Positions 1-7,941 of a DNA stretch of 64,000 nt are shown here, in pieces. The stretch is from contig NZ_JAAKZW010000001.1 in NCBI RefSeq assembly GCF_011044995.1, positions 124,001 to 188,000 of the forward strand. The letters are read 5' to 3'. Positions within the stretch are counted from its first letter, which is position 1. Each line of letters begins with the position of its first letter. Both the position numbers and the translations under genes were made by a program. Below the pieces are notes generated by a model that was given only the letters and a program-made list of their open reading frames with translations, was not told where the DNA came from and did not search any database. The stretch comes from Streptomyces mesophilus. GTDB lineage: Bacteria > Actinomycetota > Actinomycetes > Streptomycetales > Streptomycetaceae.

Positions 1-590
1 CAGTAGGCGAAAATGTCGCTGATCAGCCGCAGCGACTGCTTCGGCGGGAAGATGTACGTGCCGCGGGCGATGTACTCCTTGAGCACATCGTTCTGGATCG
101 TGCCGGTCAGCCGGCTGCCGCTCACACCCTGTTCGGCCGCGACCAGCTGGTACATCAGGAGCAGGGTCGACGCAGGCGCGTTGATCGTCATCGACGTGGA
201 GACCTTGTCCAGCGGCAGGCCCTGGAACAGGGTGCGCATGTCGTCGAGCGAGTCGATGGCGACACCGACCTTGCCGACCTCGCCCTGCGCCACCGCCTCG
301 TCCGAGTCGTGCCCCATCTGCGTCGGCAGATCGAATGCCACGCTCAGGCCGCCGGTACCGGCATTGACCAGCTCGTGATAGCGCTCGTTGGACTCCTTCG
401 CCGTGCCGAACCCGGCGTACTGGCGCATCGTCCAGGGCCGCCCCGTGTACATCGTGGGATAGACGCCGCGGGTGAACGGATACCGGCCGGGCGCTCCGAG
501 GCGGGCGTCGGCGTCGAATTCCGCCAGGTCCCAGCCGTCGTAGAGCGGCTTGATGGGCAGGCCGGACTCACTGCGCGCAACGGGTTCCAC
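1..590 (-). CDS. Methylmalonyl-CoA mutase-type acyl-CoA mutase, large subunit (partial, N-terminal part)
   Basis: The frame is open from a GTG at 590 to the window edge, so only about 196 N-terminal residues are present. GGAGA at 596-600 supports the start. The protein has the classic substrate-barrel sequence of B12-dependent acyl-CoA mutases: [12 protein letters not shown] near residues 51-62, [10 protein letters not shown] near 82-91 and [20 protein letters not shown] further on. Residue Tyr58, in RQY, aligns with Tyr89 of Propionibacterium methylmalonyl-CoA mutase; isobutyryl-CoA mutases have Phe there. This favours methylmalonyl- or ethylmalonyl-CoA as substrate, but the second specificity residue lies outside the window. 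It is transcribed divergently from a TetR gene across a palindrome at 625-637. The role fits removal of methylmalonyl-CoA from odd- or branched-chain breakdown, which is inference from context. Confidence 0.88.
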   Translation of the reverse strand, partial: MEPVARSESGLPIKPLYDGWDLAEFDADARLGAPGRYPFTRGVYPTMYTGRPWTMRQYAGFGTAKESNERYHELVNAGTGGLSVAFDLPTQMGHDSDEAVAQGEVGKVGVAIDSLDDMRTLFQGLPLDKVSTSMTINAPASTLLLMYQLVAAEQGVSGSRLTGTIQNDVLKEYIARGTYIFPPKQSLRLISDIFAY

Positions 591-624
591 GACAATCTCC
601 CTTGGTACTCGATATCGTCAAGAC

Positions 625-637
625 GGTACTCAGTACC
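625..637. promoter_or_regulatory. Perfect palindrome GGTACT-C-AGTACC, probable operator of the adjacent TetR regulator
   Basis: A 6+1+6 inverted repeat lies in the 100-bp gap between the divergent acyl-CoA mutase and TetR genes. A partial second copy (GGTACTCGATATC) sits at 604-616. Position and symmetry suit a TetR autoregulatory site controlling both genes. No other full copy was seen in the window. Confidence 0.55.
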
Positions 638-690
638 ATTCCGGGAGGCAAGTGGCCCTCACATGCCGGGACGAGGAAGGATGGGCGATC

Positions 691-1371
691 ATGAGCAAGC
701 CACCTGTGCGGACCCGTCTCGCCGACGCCGCGTTCGCCCTCTTCGACGAGCGCGGGTACGAGCAGACCACCGTCGACGACATCGCCGAACGCGCCGAGGT
801 CGGACGCTCGACGTTCTTCCGGTACTACCGGTCCAAGGAAGAAGTGATCTTCCCGGACCACGACCGGCTCCTCGACCTGATCAGGGACCGGCTGAACACG
901 TCGAGCAGCGGCACCGCCCTGGTCGCCGTCTCCGACGCCGTCCGCCTCGTACTGCTGCACTACTTGGAGGAGGGCGACCTCGCCCGCCGCCGCTACCGCC
1001 TCACGAGCAAGGTCTCCGCGCTGCGCGACCGCGAGATCGCGAGCGTGGCCCGTTATCAGCGTCTGTTCCGCGAGTTCATCGCGGACTGGATGGGTGATCC
1101 GACCGAAGCAGCGTCTCTGCGCGCCGAGTTGATGGCGGCGAACGTGGTCGCGGCCCACAACCACGTACTGCGCCGATGGCTGCGCGGGGAGTCCTCCGAC
1201 CCTGCGGCGGAGGTGGACGAGGCGATGCGCGAGGTGCTGGCTCTCTTCCCCGCGCGTTCGTCCGAGTCCGGATCCCTTGGTGACGGCACCACCGTCGTGG
1301 CGTTCCGGACCGGCCAGGACCTCGAAGCCCTCCTCCCCCAGTTGCGGCGTCTTGTCGAGGAAGGGCCCTGA
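691..1371 (+). CDS. TetR/AcrR-family transcriptional regulator
   Basis: A 226-residue protein. The ATG at 691 is chosen because GAGGAAGG at 673-680 lies about 10 bases upstream; the open frame extends further back but that part is non-coding in character. The N-terminal helix-turn-helix is clear: RTRLADAAFALFDERGYEQT, VDDIAERAEVGRSTFFRYYRSKEEV, roughly residues 8-55. The rest is a helical ligand-binding domain of ordinary length. It lies between a divergent acyl-CoA mutase gene and a co-directional alkylsulfatase gene, so it may control either. The palindrome at 625-637 is its likely operator. The ligand cannot be told from the sequence; an acyl-CoA or alkyl compound is a contextual guess. 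Confidence 0.9.
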   Translation: MSKPPVRTRLADAAFALFDERGYEQTTVDDIAERAEVGRSTFFRYYRSKEEVIFPDHDRLLDLIRDRLNTSSSGTALVAVSDAVRLVLLHYLEEGDLARRRYRLTSKVSALRDREIASVARYQRLFREFIADWMGDPTEAASLRAELMAANVVAAHNHVLRRWLRGESSDPAAEVDEAMREVLALFPARSSESGSLGDGTTVVAFRTGQDLEALLPQLRRLVEEGP

Positions 1372-1484
1372 GGACATCCACCGAGGCGGTCGGCTAACCC
1401 GGGCGAGCGTCCGGCGACCGCGCTCCGCCGTTTGGTCCAGTTGCGGGCCGACATGGCGCGTGTGACGTTTTCCGGAGGGCTACG

Positions 1485-1504
1485 GAGCGCGTCCGATCGC
1501 GCTC
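1485..1504. other. Inverted repeat GAGCGCG-N6-CGCGCTC just upstream of the first alkylsulfatase gene
   Basis: Perfect 7-bp arms with a 6-base loop lie 11 bases upstream of the GGAGGA ribosome-binding site of the gene at 1526. It could be an operator or a leader hairpin. The remaining gap from 1372 shows nothing else distinct. Confidence 0.3.
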
Positions 1505-1525
1505 GCCCCGGCGACCGGAGGAACC

Positions 1526-3433
1526 ATGTCGTACACGCCGAAGGCCGCCAGTGCGGCCACCGCCGCAGTGAACCGGGCCGCCGTGGCCCTGTATGACTTC
1601 GCGGACCGTGAGGACTTCGAGACCTCACGGCGCGGCCTGGTCGCTCCGATCCCCGACGGGAAGATCCCCCTCGCCGACGGCTCCCTCCTCTTCGACGCGA
1701 GCAGCACAGCGTTCCTGAACGGGGACGCCGAAGCACCCGACACGGTCAATCCGAGCCTGTGGCGCCAGTCGCAGATCATTCACGAGCCCGGCCTCTACAA
1801 AGTCGTGGACCGCCTCTACCAGGTACGGAACACCGACACCGGCAACCTGACGATCGTGGAGGGCGACGACGGGCTGATCGTCATCGACTGCGCCACCTCC
1901 GTCGAGGCCGCGAGCGCGGCCATGGCGCTCTTCCGCGAGCACGTGGCCGACAAGCCGGTGGCGGCCGTGATCTACACGCACACACACATCGACCACTACG
2001 GCGGGGTCAAGGGCGTCGTGGACGAGGCGGACGTCGCCTCCGGAAAGGTGCCGATCATCGCACCCGGCACGATCGCCTCGTTCGACAAGTACGCGATCGG
2101 CGAGAACGTCGTCGCGGGAAACGCCATGTCCCGCCGAGGAAGCTACGCCTTCGGAGTGCTCCTCGACTTCGATCCGCACCAGGTCTGCTCCTGCGGGATC
2201 GCGATCGCGAACCCGGGCAAGAAGACCATCACGTACATCTCACCGACCGATCCGATCACCGAGACCGGCCAGCGCCGCACGATCGCCGGGCTCACCTTCG
2301 AGTTCCTCTACGCGCCCGACACCGAGGCACCGGAGGAGATGCACATCTGGATCCCCGAGCTGAAGGCCCTGACCTGCGCGGAGAACGCCAACCACTCGCT
2401 GCACAACATCCAGACTCTGCGCGGCGCGCGCACCCGCGATGCCCGCAACTTCGCCCGCTACCTCGACGAGACCATCGAGCGCTGGGGCGCGGACGTGGAG
2501 GTCCACTACGGACCGCACACCTGGCCGGTGTGGGGAAACTCCAAGGTCGTCGCCTTCCTGGAGTCACAGCGCGACACCTACAAGTACATCCACGACCAGG
2601 CGCTGCGGCTCGCCAACCAGGGCTACACCCCGCTGGAGGCCGCCGAAGTCATCCGCCTTCCCGAGGTCCTCGGCCGCAAGTGGTTCAACCGTGACTATCA
2701 CGGCACGCTCCACCACGACGTGCGGGCGGTGTTCACCAAGGAGCTGGGCATGTGGGACGGGGACCCCGTCTCGTTGCATCCGCTGCCGCCGGTCGAATCC
2801 GCCACGAAGTGGGTCCAGTTGGTCGGCGCGGACGCGCTCATCGCCGAGGGCCGGCGCGCGGTCGAGGCCGGTGAGTATCGGTGGGCGGTCGAGGTACTGC
2901 ACACCGTGGTCTTCGCCGACCCGGAGAACCAGGACGCCAAGGAGCTGCAGGCCGACGCGTACGAGCAGATGGGCTACCAGGTCGAGGGCCCGCAGTGGCG
3001 GCACATCTTCCTCACCGCGGCCAAGGAACTGCGTCAGGGCGTCACGCCCGCACGGTTCGCCTCGGCAAGCCCGGACACCGTCCTCGCCATGCCGCTGGAC
3101 ATCCTCTTCGACTACGCGGCCATTCACGTGATCGGCGAGAAGGCGGCCGAGGTGGACGTACGTATCAACTACGCGTTCACCGACCTCGACGAGACCTGGA
3201 ACATGTGGGTGACCAACGGGGTCCTCAACGCCCGTCGAGGTGCCTCCCCCGATGCGCAGCTCACGGTCACCGGACCAAAGCGCGCACTGGTCGGCGCCGT
3301 ACTCCAGCCGTCCACGGCAGCGAAGCTCGCAGAGGCCGGCCAGATCAAGCTGGAAGGCGAAGCCGCCGCCCTGGATGCCTATGCGGGGGTGCTCGACGTG
3401 TTCGACACCGACTTCGCCATCGTCACGCCGTAG
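1526..3433 (+). CDS. SdsA-type alkylsulfatase, metallo-beta-lactamase fold (paralogue 1 of 3)
   Basis: A 635-residue protein starting at an ATG preceded by GGAGGA. The zinc-binding motif THTHIDHYGG gives His152, His154, Asp156 and His157. Further ligands known in SdsA1 are matched by the Glu in APEEMHIW, the Glu in TCAENANHSLHN and the His in YGPHTWPVWGN. After the hydrolase domain come the alkylsulfatase dimerisation region (about residues 400-500) and a C-terminal SCP2-like lipid-binding domain, ending INYAFTDLDETWNMWV and onward. Enzymes of this family hydrolyse primary or secondary alkyl sulfate esters to alcohol and sulfate. No export signal is seen, so it is probably cytoplasmic. It resembles the paralogue at 39257-41161 much more than the one at 23129-25000. 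A TetR gene precedes it on the same strand. The substrate is not determined by sequence. Confidence 0.87.
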   Translation: MSYTPKAASAATAAVNRAAVALYDFADREDFETSRRGLVAPIPDGKIPLADGSLLFDASSTAFLNGDAEAPDTVNPSLWRQSQIIHEPGLYKVVDRLYQVRNTDTGNLTIVEGDDGLIVIDCATSVEAASAAMALFREHVADKPVAAVIYTHTHIDHYGGVKGVVDEADVASGKVPIIAPGTIASFDKYAIGENVVAGNAMSRRGSYAFGVLLDFDPHQVCSCGIAIANPGKKTITYISPTDPITETGQRRTIAGLTFEFLYAPDTEAPEEMHIWIPELKALTCAENANHSLHNIQTLRGARTRDARNFARYLDETIERWGADVEVHYGPHTWPVWGNSKVVAFLESQRDTYKYIHDQALRLANQGYTPLEAAEVIRLPEVLGRKWFNRDYHGTLHHDVRAVFTKELGMWDGDPVSLHPLPPVESATKWVQLVGADALIAEGRRAVEAGEYRWAVEVLHTVVFADPENQDAKELQADAYEQMGYQVEGPQWRHIFLTAAKELRQGVTPARFASASPDTVLAMPLDILFDYAAIHVIGEKAAEVDVRINYAFTDLDETWNMWVTNGVLNARRGASPDAQLTVTGPKRALVGAVLQPSTAAKLAEAGQIKLEGEAAALDAYAGVLDVFDTDFAIVTP

Positions 3434-3701
3434 CGGAGCGAATCTCGAGCAGCGTCTGCCACACATGCGGCACTCACTCAGCACCTCCATCGAACCGAAC
3501 TGACCTGCAGTCGTTCGTCTGTCCAGGAGGTCCCTACACGGGCCCGAGACTGGAGCCCGGTCATGGGTGATGCGATCGGCCAGATGCTGGCCTCGGCCAT
3601 CGGAATCGCCATCAGCCCTGTTCGACTGCCAGCCGCGCTCCTCGTGAGCGTCCCGGGCCGCGAGACTGGTGGGCCGTTCCGGCGAACGGCAAGGTCCGTC
3701 G

Positions 3702-3747
3702 GCGGGGGTGCCGTGGCGGTCGGACGCGACCGCCATGGCACCCCCGC
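3702..3747. terminator. Strong bidirectional terminator hairpin between convergent genes
   Basis: Two 21-base arms (3702-3722 and 3727-3747) pair with one mismatch around a 4-base GACG loop. They sit between the convergent alkylsulfatase and alcohol dehydrogenase genes. The rest of the 318-base gap (3434-3751) contains no convincing gene or site. Confidence 0.75.
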
Positions 3748-3751
3748 GGTG

Positions 3752-4831
3752 TCACTCGGCGATGTCGATGATGGTGCGCAGCGCCTCGCCGGTGTGCATC
3801 TGACGGATCGCCTCGTTGATGTCCGTCAGCGGTACGTGGTGGGTGATCATCGACTCCAGGTCGATGCGGCCCGCGCGCCACAGGTCGATAATCGTGGCGT
3901 AGGTGCGGCGGATGTCGGCGCCGCCGTAGAACGAGGGCAGGATCGCCTTCTCGTTGAGGACCAGTTCGGCCATGCTGATGTCGGTCATGTCGGTGCGTGC
4001 ACCGGCGCCGACGAGACAGACCGTGCCGCCGAGCCGGGTGGCGTCGTACGCGGCGCGCAGGGTGCCGGCCTTGCCGACGGCCTCGAAGGCGTAGTCGAAG
4101 CCGAAGCCTCCGGTCAGCCGCTTGACGGTGTCCGGCAGTTCCTCGGGGGCGATGGCCTCGGTGGCGCCGAACTCGAGCGCCCACTCACGGCGGTTGGGCG
4201 TCGGGTCCACGGCAATGATCCGCGCCGCGCCCGCGACCTTGGCGCCCTGCAGGATGCTGATGCCGACGCCGCCGAGACCGATCACGACGACCGACGAACC
4301 CGGCTTCACCTTGGCGGTGTTGAGAGCCGCTCCGATGCCGGTGGTGACACCGCAGCCGATGAGGGCGGCGATGTCGTACGGCACGTCGTCGGGGATCGGT
4401 ATCGCCGCATAGGCCGCGATGACGGTCTCCTCGGCGAAGGTGCCGGCACCGAGCATGCCGGGGACGATCGCCTCCCCGCTGCGGAAGTTGGGGTTGGCGA
4501 GATTGCGGTGACCGCTGCGGCAGAGATGTCCGTCGCCCGCCTTGCAGGAGGGACACGCGTCGCACGGCGGCATCCAGCAGACGATGACGCGGTCGCCGGG
4601 CTTGACGTGCGTGACACCCTCGCCGACCTCGGTTACCTCGCCCGCGCCCTCGTGGCCGGGGACGAACGGCGCGGGGTGCGCGAGCACACCGCTCATGGCC
4701 GACAGGTCGGAGTGGCAGAGCCCGGCCTTGTGCATCTTGACCCGGACCCGGCCGGGGCCGAAGGAAACCGGCTCGACGTCGACGACGTCCAGCGTGTCGT
4801 CACCGGTCTTGTGCAGTACTGCTGCGTGCAT
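3752..4831 (-). CDS. Zinc-dependent alcohol dehydrogenase (MDR superfamily)
   Basis: A 359-residue protein. The start at 4831 is set by GAGGAG six bases upstream; a longer frame to 4936 lacks such a site. Catalytic zinc ligands Cys39, His60 and Cys160 are visible (LCHSD, GHEGAG, IGCGVTTG). The structural zinc lobe has four cysteines, Cys90, Cys93, Cys96 and Cys104. A nucleotide-binding GLGGVG lies at 185-190. The family oxidises primary alcohols to aldehydes with NAD. It lies 28 bases downstream of the aldehyde dehydrogenase gene in one operon, giving alcohol to aldehyde to acid. With alkylsulfatases nearby, long or branched alkanols released from sulfate esters are a plausible substrate; this is inference. 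Confidence 0.88.
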   Translation of the reverse strand: MHAAVLHKTGDDTLDVVDVEPVSFGPGRVRVKMHKAGLCHSDLSAMSGVLAHPAPFVPGHEGAGEVTEVGEGVTHVKPGDRVIVCWMPPCDACPSCKAGDGHLCRSGHRNLANPNFRSGEAIVPGMLGAGTFAEETVIAAYAAIPIPDDVPYDIAALIGCGVTTGIGAALNTAKVKPGSSVVVIGLGGVGISILQGAKVAGAARIIAVDPTPNRREWALEFGATEAIAPEELPDTVKRLTGGFGFDYAFEAVGKAGTLRAAYDATRLGGTVCLVGAGARTDMTDISMAELVLNEKAILPSFYGGADIRRTYATIIDLWRAGRIDLESMITHHVPLTDINEAIRQMHTGEALRTIIDIAE

Positions 4832-4859
4832 GATGTGCTCCTCGTGGGTGGGACGGGGG

Positions 4860-6317
4860 TCAGGCCCGGGCCGGGGCGGGCAGGTGGACGGTCTTGGTCT
4901 CCTGGTACGCCGCGAAGCCCTCGGGGCCGAACTCACGCCCGATCCCGGAGTTCTTGAAGCCGCCGAACGGACCGGCGACGTCGAAGCGCTGGCAGTTGAC
5001 GGAGTAGGTGCCAGTACGGATCTGCCGAGCGATCTCGATACCGTGCTCGTCCGTGCCCGCCCAGACGGTGCCGGCCAGGCCGTACGGGGAGTCGTTGGCG
5101 ATCCGTACGGCGTCGGCCTCGTCCTCGTAGCGGATCAGGCAGATGACGGGGCCGAAGATCTCCTCCTGGGCGATCCGCATCCCGTTGTCGACGTCGCCGA
5201 ACAGGGTGGGCTCCAGATACCAGCCGGTGTCGAGGCCCTCGGGGATACCGCCGCCGGTGAGGAGCTTGGCGCCTTCTGCCTGTCCGATCGCGATGTAGTC
5301 GAGGTTCCGCTGCCGCTGCCGCTCGGTGACCATCGGGCCGATCATCGTGGCCGGGTCCGACGGGTCGCCGACCTTGAGCGAGGAGACGGCCGCCGTGAGT
5401 TTCGCGGCGATCTCGTCGTAGCGGCTCGCCGGGGCGAGGATGCGGGTGAGCGCGACGCATGCCTGGCCGCTGTTCGCGAAGGCGCCCATGACGAGGTTCG
5501 GCAGGGCGGCGTCGAGGTCCGCGTCCTCCAGGAGGATCGCCGCGGACTTGCCGCCGAGCTCCAGCGTGACGCGGGTGAGGTTCTGGGCGGCGGCGGCCAT
5601 GATCTGCTTGCCCGCGCCGACCGAGCCCGTGAAGGCGACCTTGTCGACGTCCGGGTGGGCGACCAGGTACGCGCTGGTCTCCCGATCCGCCGGCAGAACG
5701 CTGAGCACTCCTTCCGGCAGCCCGGCGGCCTCGCACACCTCGGCCAGGAGGTAGGCGTCCAGGGGCGTTTCCGGGGAGGGCTTGAGGACCACGGTGCAGC
5801 CGGCGAGCAGCGCGGGCGCGAGCTTGCCCGCGATGGTCAGCTGGGGCACGTTCCACGGGGTGACGGCGGCGACCACGCCGACCGGCTCACGGCGGATCAG
5901 GAGGGGGCCGGTCAGGCCGGTCCGCTCCTCCTCCGCCGGGAGGCCGGCCGCGACGGCAAGGGTGGTGCCGAAGGCGGCGACGGCACTGAGCGCCTGCGCC
6001 CGTACGGAGAAGGTGATGGGGCTGCCGTTCTGGAGGGTGATCAGCTCGGCGAGCTCCTGATGGCGGTCGAGGAGACCGTCCTTGATCCGCGTGACGATCT
6101 CGATGCGCTCGGCGGGCGTCATCCGGGGCCACGGGCCGTGGTCGAACGCTTCGCGGGCGGCGGCGACCGCGCGGTCCACGTCCTCGGGTGCGGCATGCGG
6201 AACGCGTCCGACGACCTGCTCGGTCGCAGGCGAGACCACCTCGATGGTGTCGCGGCCGGCGGGCTCGACCCACCGCCCGCCGATGAAGAGCGTGCGCCGT
6301 TCCAGGATGTCGGTCAT
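4860..6317 (-). CDS. NAD(P)-dependent aldehyde dehydrogenase
   Basis: A 485-residue protein of normal family length. It shows the Rossmann motif FTGSVGAGKQI, the conserved LELGGKSA with the general-base Glu near 251, and NSGQACVAL with the catalytic Cys near 285. GAGGA upstream supports the start at 6317. It is the first gene of a two-gene operon with the zinc alcohol dehydrogenase. A copy of the recurrent AAGTKAWT-N5-MTAAC motif lies 143 bases upstream. It probably oxidises a fatty or branched aldehyde to the carboxylic acid that the acyl-CoA ligases activate. Confidence 0.9.
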   Translation of the reverse strand: MTDILERRTLFIGGRWVEPAGRDTIEVVSPATEQVVGRVPHAAPEDVDRAVAAAREAFDHGPWPRMTPAERIEIVTRIKDGLLDRHQELAELITLQNGSPITFSVRAQALSAVAAFGTTLAVAAGLPAEEERTGLTGPLLIRREPVGVVAAVTPWNVPQLTIAGKLAPALLAGCTVVLKPSPETPLDAYLLAEVCEAAGLPEGVLSVLPADRETSAYLVAHPDVDKVAFTGSVGAGKQIMAAAAQNLTRVTLELGGKSAAILLEDADLDAALPNLVMGAFANSGQACVALTRILAPASRYDEIAAKLTAAVSSLKVGDPSDPATMIGPMVTERQRQRNLDYIAIGQAEGAKLLTGGGIPEGLDTGWYLEPTLFGDVDNGMRIAQEEIFGPVICLIRYEDEADAVRIANDSPYGLAGTVWAGTDEHGIEIARQIRTGTYSVNCQRFDVAGPFGGFKNSGIGREFGPEGFAAYQETKTVHLPAPARA

Positions 6318-6459
6318 GTGCGGGGTCCTCGCTGTGGTTGCGCAGGCAGGGCGATGCCGGACGACGGTCCGCCAAGCGATCGGGAGGGTCTGTCGAAGTG
6401 AATGGGAGATGCTCAGTGAGTGTCACAGGAACCGCCGTAGAGCGGCCCGATGCAGCCAT

Positions 6460-6477
6460 AAGTTAATTCACACTAAC
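6460..6477 (+). promoter_or_regulatory. Recurrent operator motif, copy A (AAGTTAATTCACACTAAC)
   Basis: One of nine copies of AAGTKAWT-N5-MTAAC in the window. It lies upstream of the aldehyde and alcohol dehydrogenase operon, in the 179-base gap before the 3-hydroxyacyl-CoA dehydrogenase stop codon. The outer tetramers GTTA and TAAC are complementary, so the site is a gapped imperfect palindrome. Confidence 0.6.
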
Positions 6478-6496
6478 GCGCCTGTCCACAGCGAAG

Positions 6497-7360
6497 TCAG
6501 TTCGCGTAGACGTGGAAGCCGCGCCCCGCCTTTCGGCCCACGGCACCGGCCGCCACCATGCGCCGCAGCAGCGGCGGCGGGGCATACAGCGGCTCCTTGA
6601 ACTCCTCGTACATCGATTCGGCGATCGACAGCGCCGTGTCGAGACCGATGAGGTCGAGCAGCCGGAGCGGCCCCATCGGGTGGGCGCAGCCGAGCACCAT
6701 GCCCGCGTCGATGTCCTCGGCCGAGGCCACCCCGGACTCGAGCATCCGCACGGCGGAGACGAGATAGGGAACGAGCAGCGCGTTGACCACGAAGCCTGCG
6801 CGGTCCTTGGCCCGGATGACCGTCTTGCCGAGCCTCCGCTCGGCGAAGGCCGCCACCTGGTCCGCGATCTCGGGCGCGGTGAGCTGGGTGGGGATGACCT
6901 CGACCAGCCGCTGCACCGGCACGGGGTTGAAGAAGTGGACACCGACGACGTTCTGCGGCCGCGCCGTGACGGCGGCCAGATCGACGATCGGGATCGACGA
7001 GGTGTTGGAGGCGATGACCGCGTCACCGTCGGCGAGCACCCGGTCGAGCCGCTCGAACACGAGGGCCTTGGCGTCGCGTCGCTCGGCGACCGCCTCGATG
7101 ACCAGATCGCGGTCGGCGAAGTCGCCCAGGTCGGAGGTGAAGGCGAGCCTCCGGAGCGTCTCGGCACGCCCTTCCTCGGTGAGCTTGCCGCCGCGCATGC
7201 CGCGGTCGAGCGAGGCGACCAGCCGGGACCGGCCTGCGGCCAGCGCCTCCGCGTCGCGCTCGGCGACCACCACGTCGAGGCCGGCGCGTGCGCAGACCTG
7301 GGCTATTCCGGAGCCCATGAGGCCGCAGCCCACGACCCCGACTCGTCGGAATTCACGCAT
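6497..7360 (-). CDS. 3-hydroxyacyl-CoA dehydrogenase
   Basis: A 287-residue protein similar in size to 3-hydroxybutyryl-CoA dehydrogenases. The NAD motif GCGLMGSGIAQ begins near residue 8. SNTSS and GVHFFNPVPVQRLVEV carry the conserved catalytic Ser and His. The C-terminal helical domain includes AHPMGPLRLLDLIGLD and ends KAGRGFHVY. The ATG at 7360, with GAGAGGA upstream, is preferred over a GTG at 7396 that would overlap the preceding gene. The DUF35 gene lies 17 bases upstream on the same strand, so the two form an operon. It carries out the second oxidation of beta-oxidation, L-3-hydroxyacyl-CoA to 3-ketoacyl-CoA. Confidence 0.9.
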   Translation of the reverse strand: MREFRRVGVVGCGLMGSGIAQVCARAGLDVVVAERDAEALAAGRSRLVASLDRGMRGGKLTEEGRAETLRRLAFTSDLGDFADRDLVIEAVAERRDAKALVFERLDRVLADGDAVIASNTSSIPIVDLAAVTARPQNVVGVHFFNPVPVQRLVEVIPTQLTAPEIADQVAAFAERRLGKTVIRAKDRAGFVVNALLVPYLVSAVRMLESGVASAEDIDAGMVLGCAHPMGPLRLLDLIGLDTALSIAESMYEEFKEPLYAPPPLLRRMVAAGAVGRKAGRGFHVYAN

Positions 7361-7377
7361 GTTTGGGATGTCCTCTC

Positions 7378-7743
7378 TCACTGTCGCCCGCGCCACCGTT
7401 CACGCTCGTCGGTGTCGCGCACTCCGCACACTTCGACGACGAGGTCGCCGACGGCGTCCTGGTCGCTCCCCGTCGCCGGACGCACCGGGGTTCCCTCGCG
7501 TACGAGATGCGGCGGGACGCCGATCACCCGGCAGCGGAGCGTGAAGCCCTCGGGGAACCGGACGACCGACTCGCTCCGCATCGTTCTTCGGTAGCGACTC
7601 AGCACGTTCGTCCGGACGACGACGCCCCGGCCATCGCTCCGGTGGGAGTCGAGATCGCTCGACGCGCACGCCGGGCACAGCAGCCTCCGGAAAGAGGCCG
7701 TGCCGCACCACCGGCAGCGCTGGTAGATGAGTTCCGCTGCCAT
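7378..7743 (-). CDS. DUF35 family protein: zinc ribbon plus OB-fold
   Basis: A 121-residue protein. Cys10, Cys13, Cys23 and Cys26 form a rubredoxin-like zinc ribbon, followed by a short beta-rich OB domain. The ATG at 7743 fits family length; a GTG at 7791 would add 16 residues that do not look like family sequence. DUF35 proteins act as partners of SCP2-type thiolases, hydratases or aldolases in steroid and polyketide-like CoA pathways. Here it precedes a 3-hydroxyacyl-CoA dehydrogenase and diverges from an operon that contains a thiolase. A role as thiolase accessory subunit is plausible but inferred. Confidence 0.78.
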   Translation of the reverse strand: MAAELIYQRCRWCGTASFRRLLCPACASSDLDSHRSDGRGVVVRTNVLSRYRRTMRSESVVRFPEGFTLRCRVIGVPPHLVREGTPVRPATGSDQDAVGDLVVEVCGVRDTDERERWRGRQ

Positions 7744-7874
7744 CGGATCGGTTCCGCCTCTCGCTCGTCGATGCAACTTAGCGTCTGTCACTAACCGGCA
7801 AGCGACACATCACATAGGAAGCCATGAAGTCGAATGTTTCCAGGGGGTTGAGCACACCAGCTCTGGACGCACAG

Positions 7875-7892
7875 GTTATTGCAGATTAACTT
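7875..7892 (-). promoter_or_regulatory. Recurrent operator motif, copy B (AAGTTAATCTGCAATAAC)
   Basis: It sits 50 bases upstream of the acyl-CoA dehydrogenase start at 7942, in the divergent promoter region shared with the DUF35 gene. It matches all fixed positions of AAGTKAWT-N5-MTAAC. Confidence 0.65.
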
Positions 7893-7941
7893 ATGCGTGT
7901 CCGACGGATGCGTCGGACGTGCCAGGAAGGATTGGCTGACC

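Noticed and set aside
13..378. Small plus-strand open frame at the window start
   Set aside because: It is antisense to the acyl-CoA mutase fragment, whose conserved motifs fix the true strand.
550..690. N-terminal extension of the TetR regulator at 691
   Set aside because: The extra residues have no TetR character, cover the operator palindrome, and the ATG at 691 has a good ribosome-binding site.
7775..7795. AACTTAGCGTCTGTCACTAAC upstream of the DUF35 gene as a further motif copy
   Set aside because: It has CACTAAC but the left half does not fit at the required spacing; at best a half-site.
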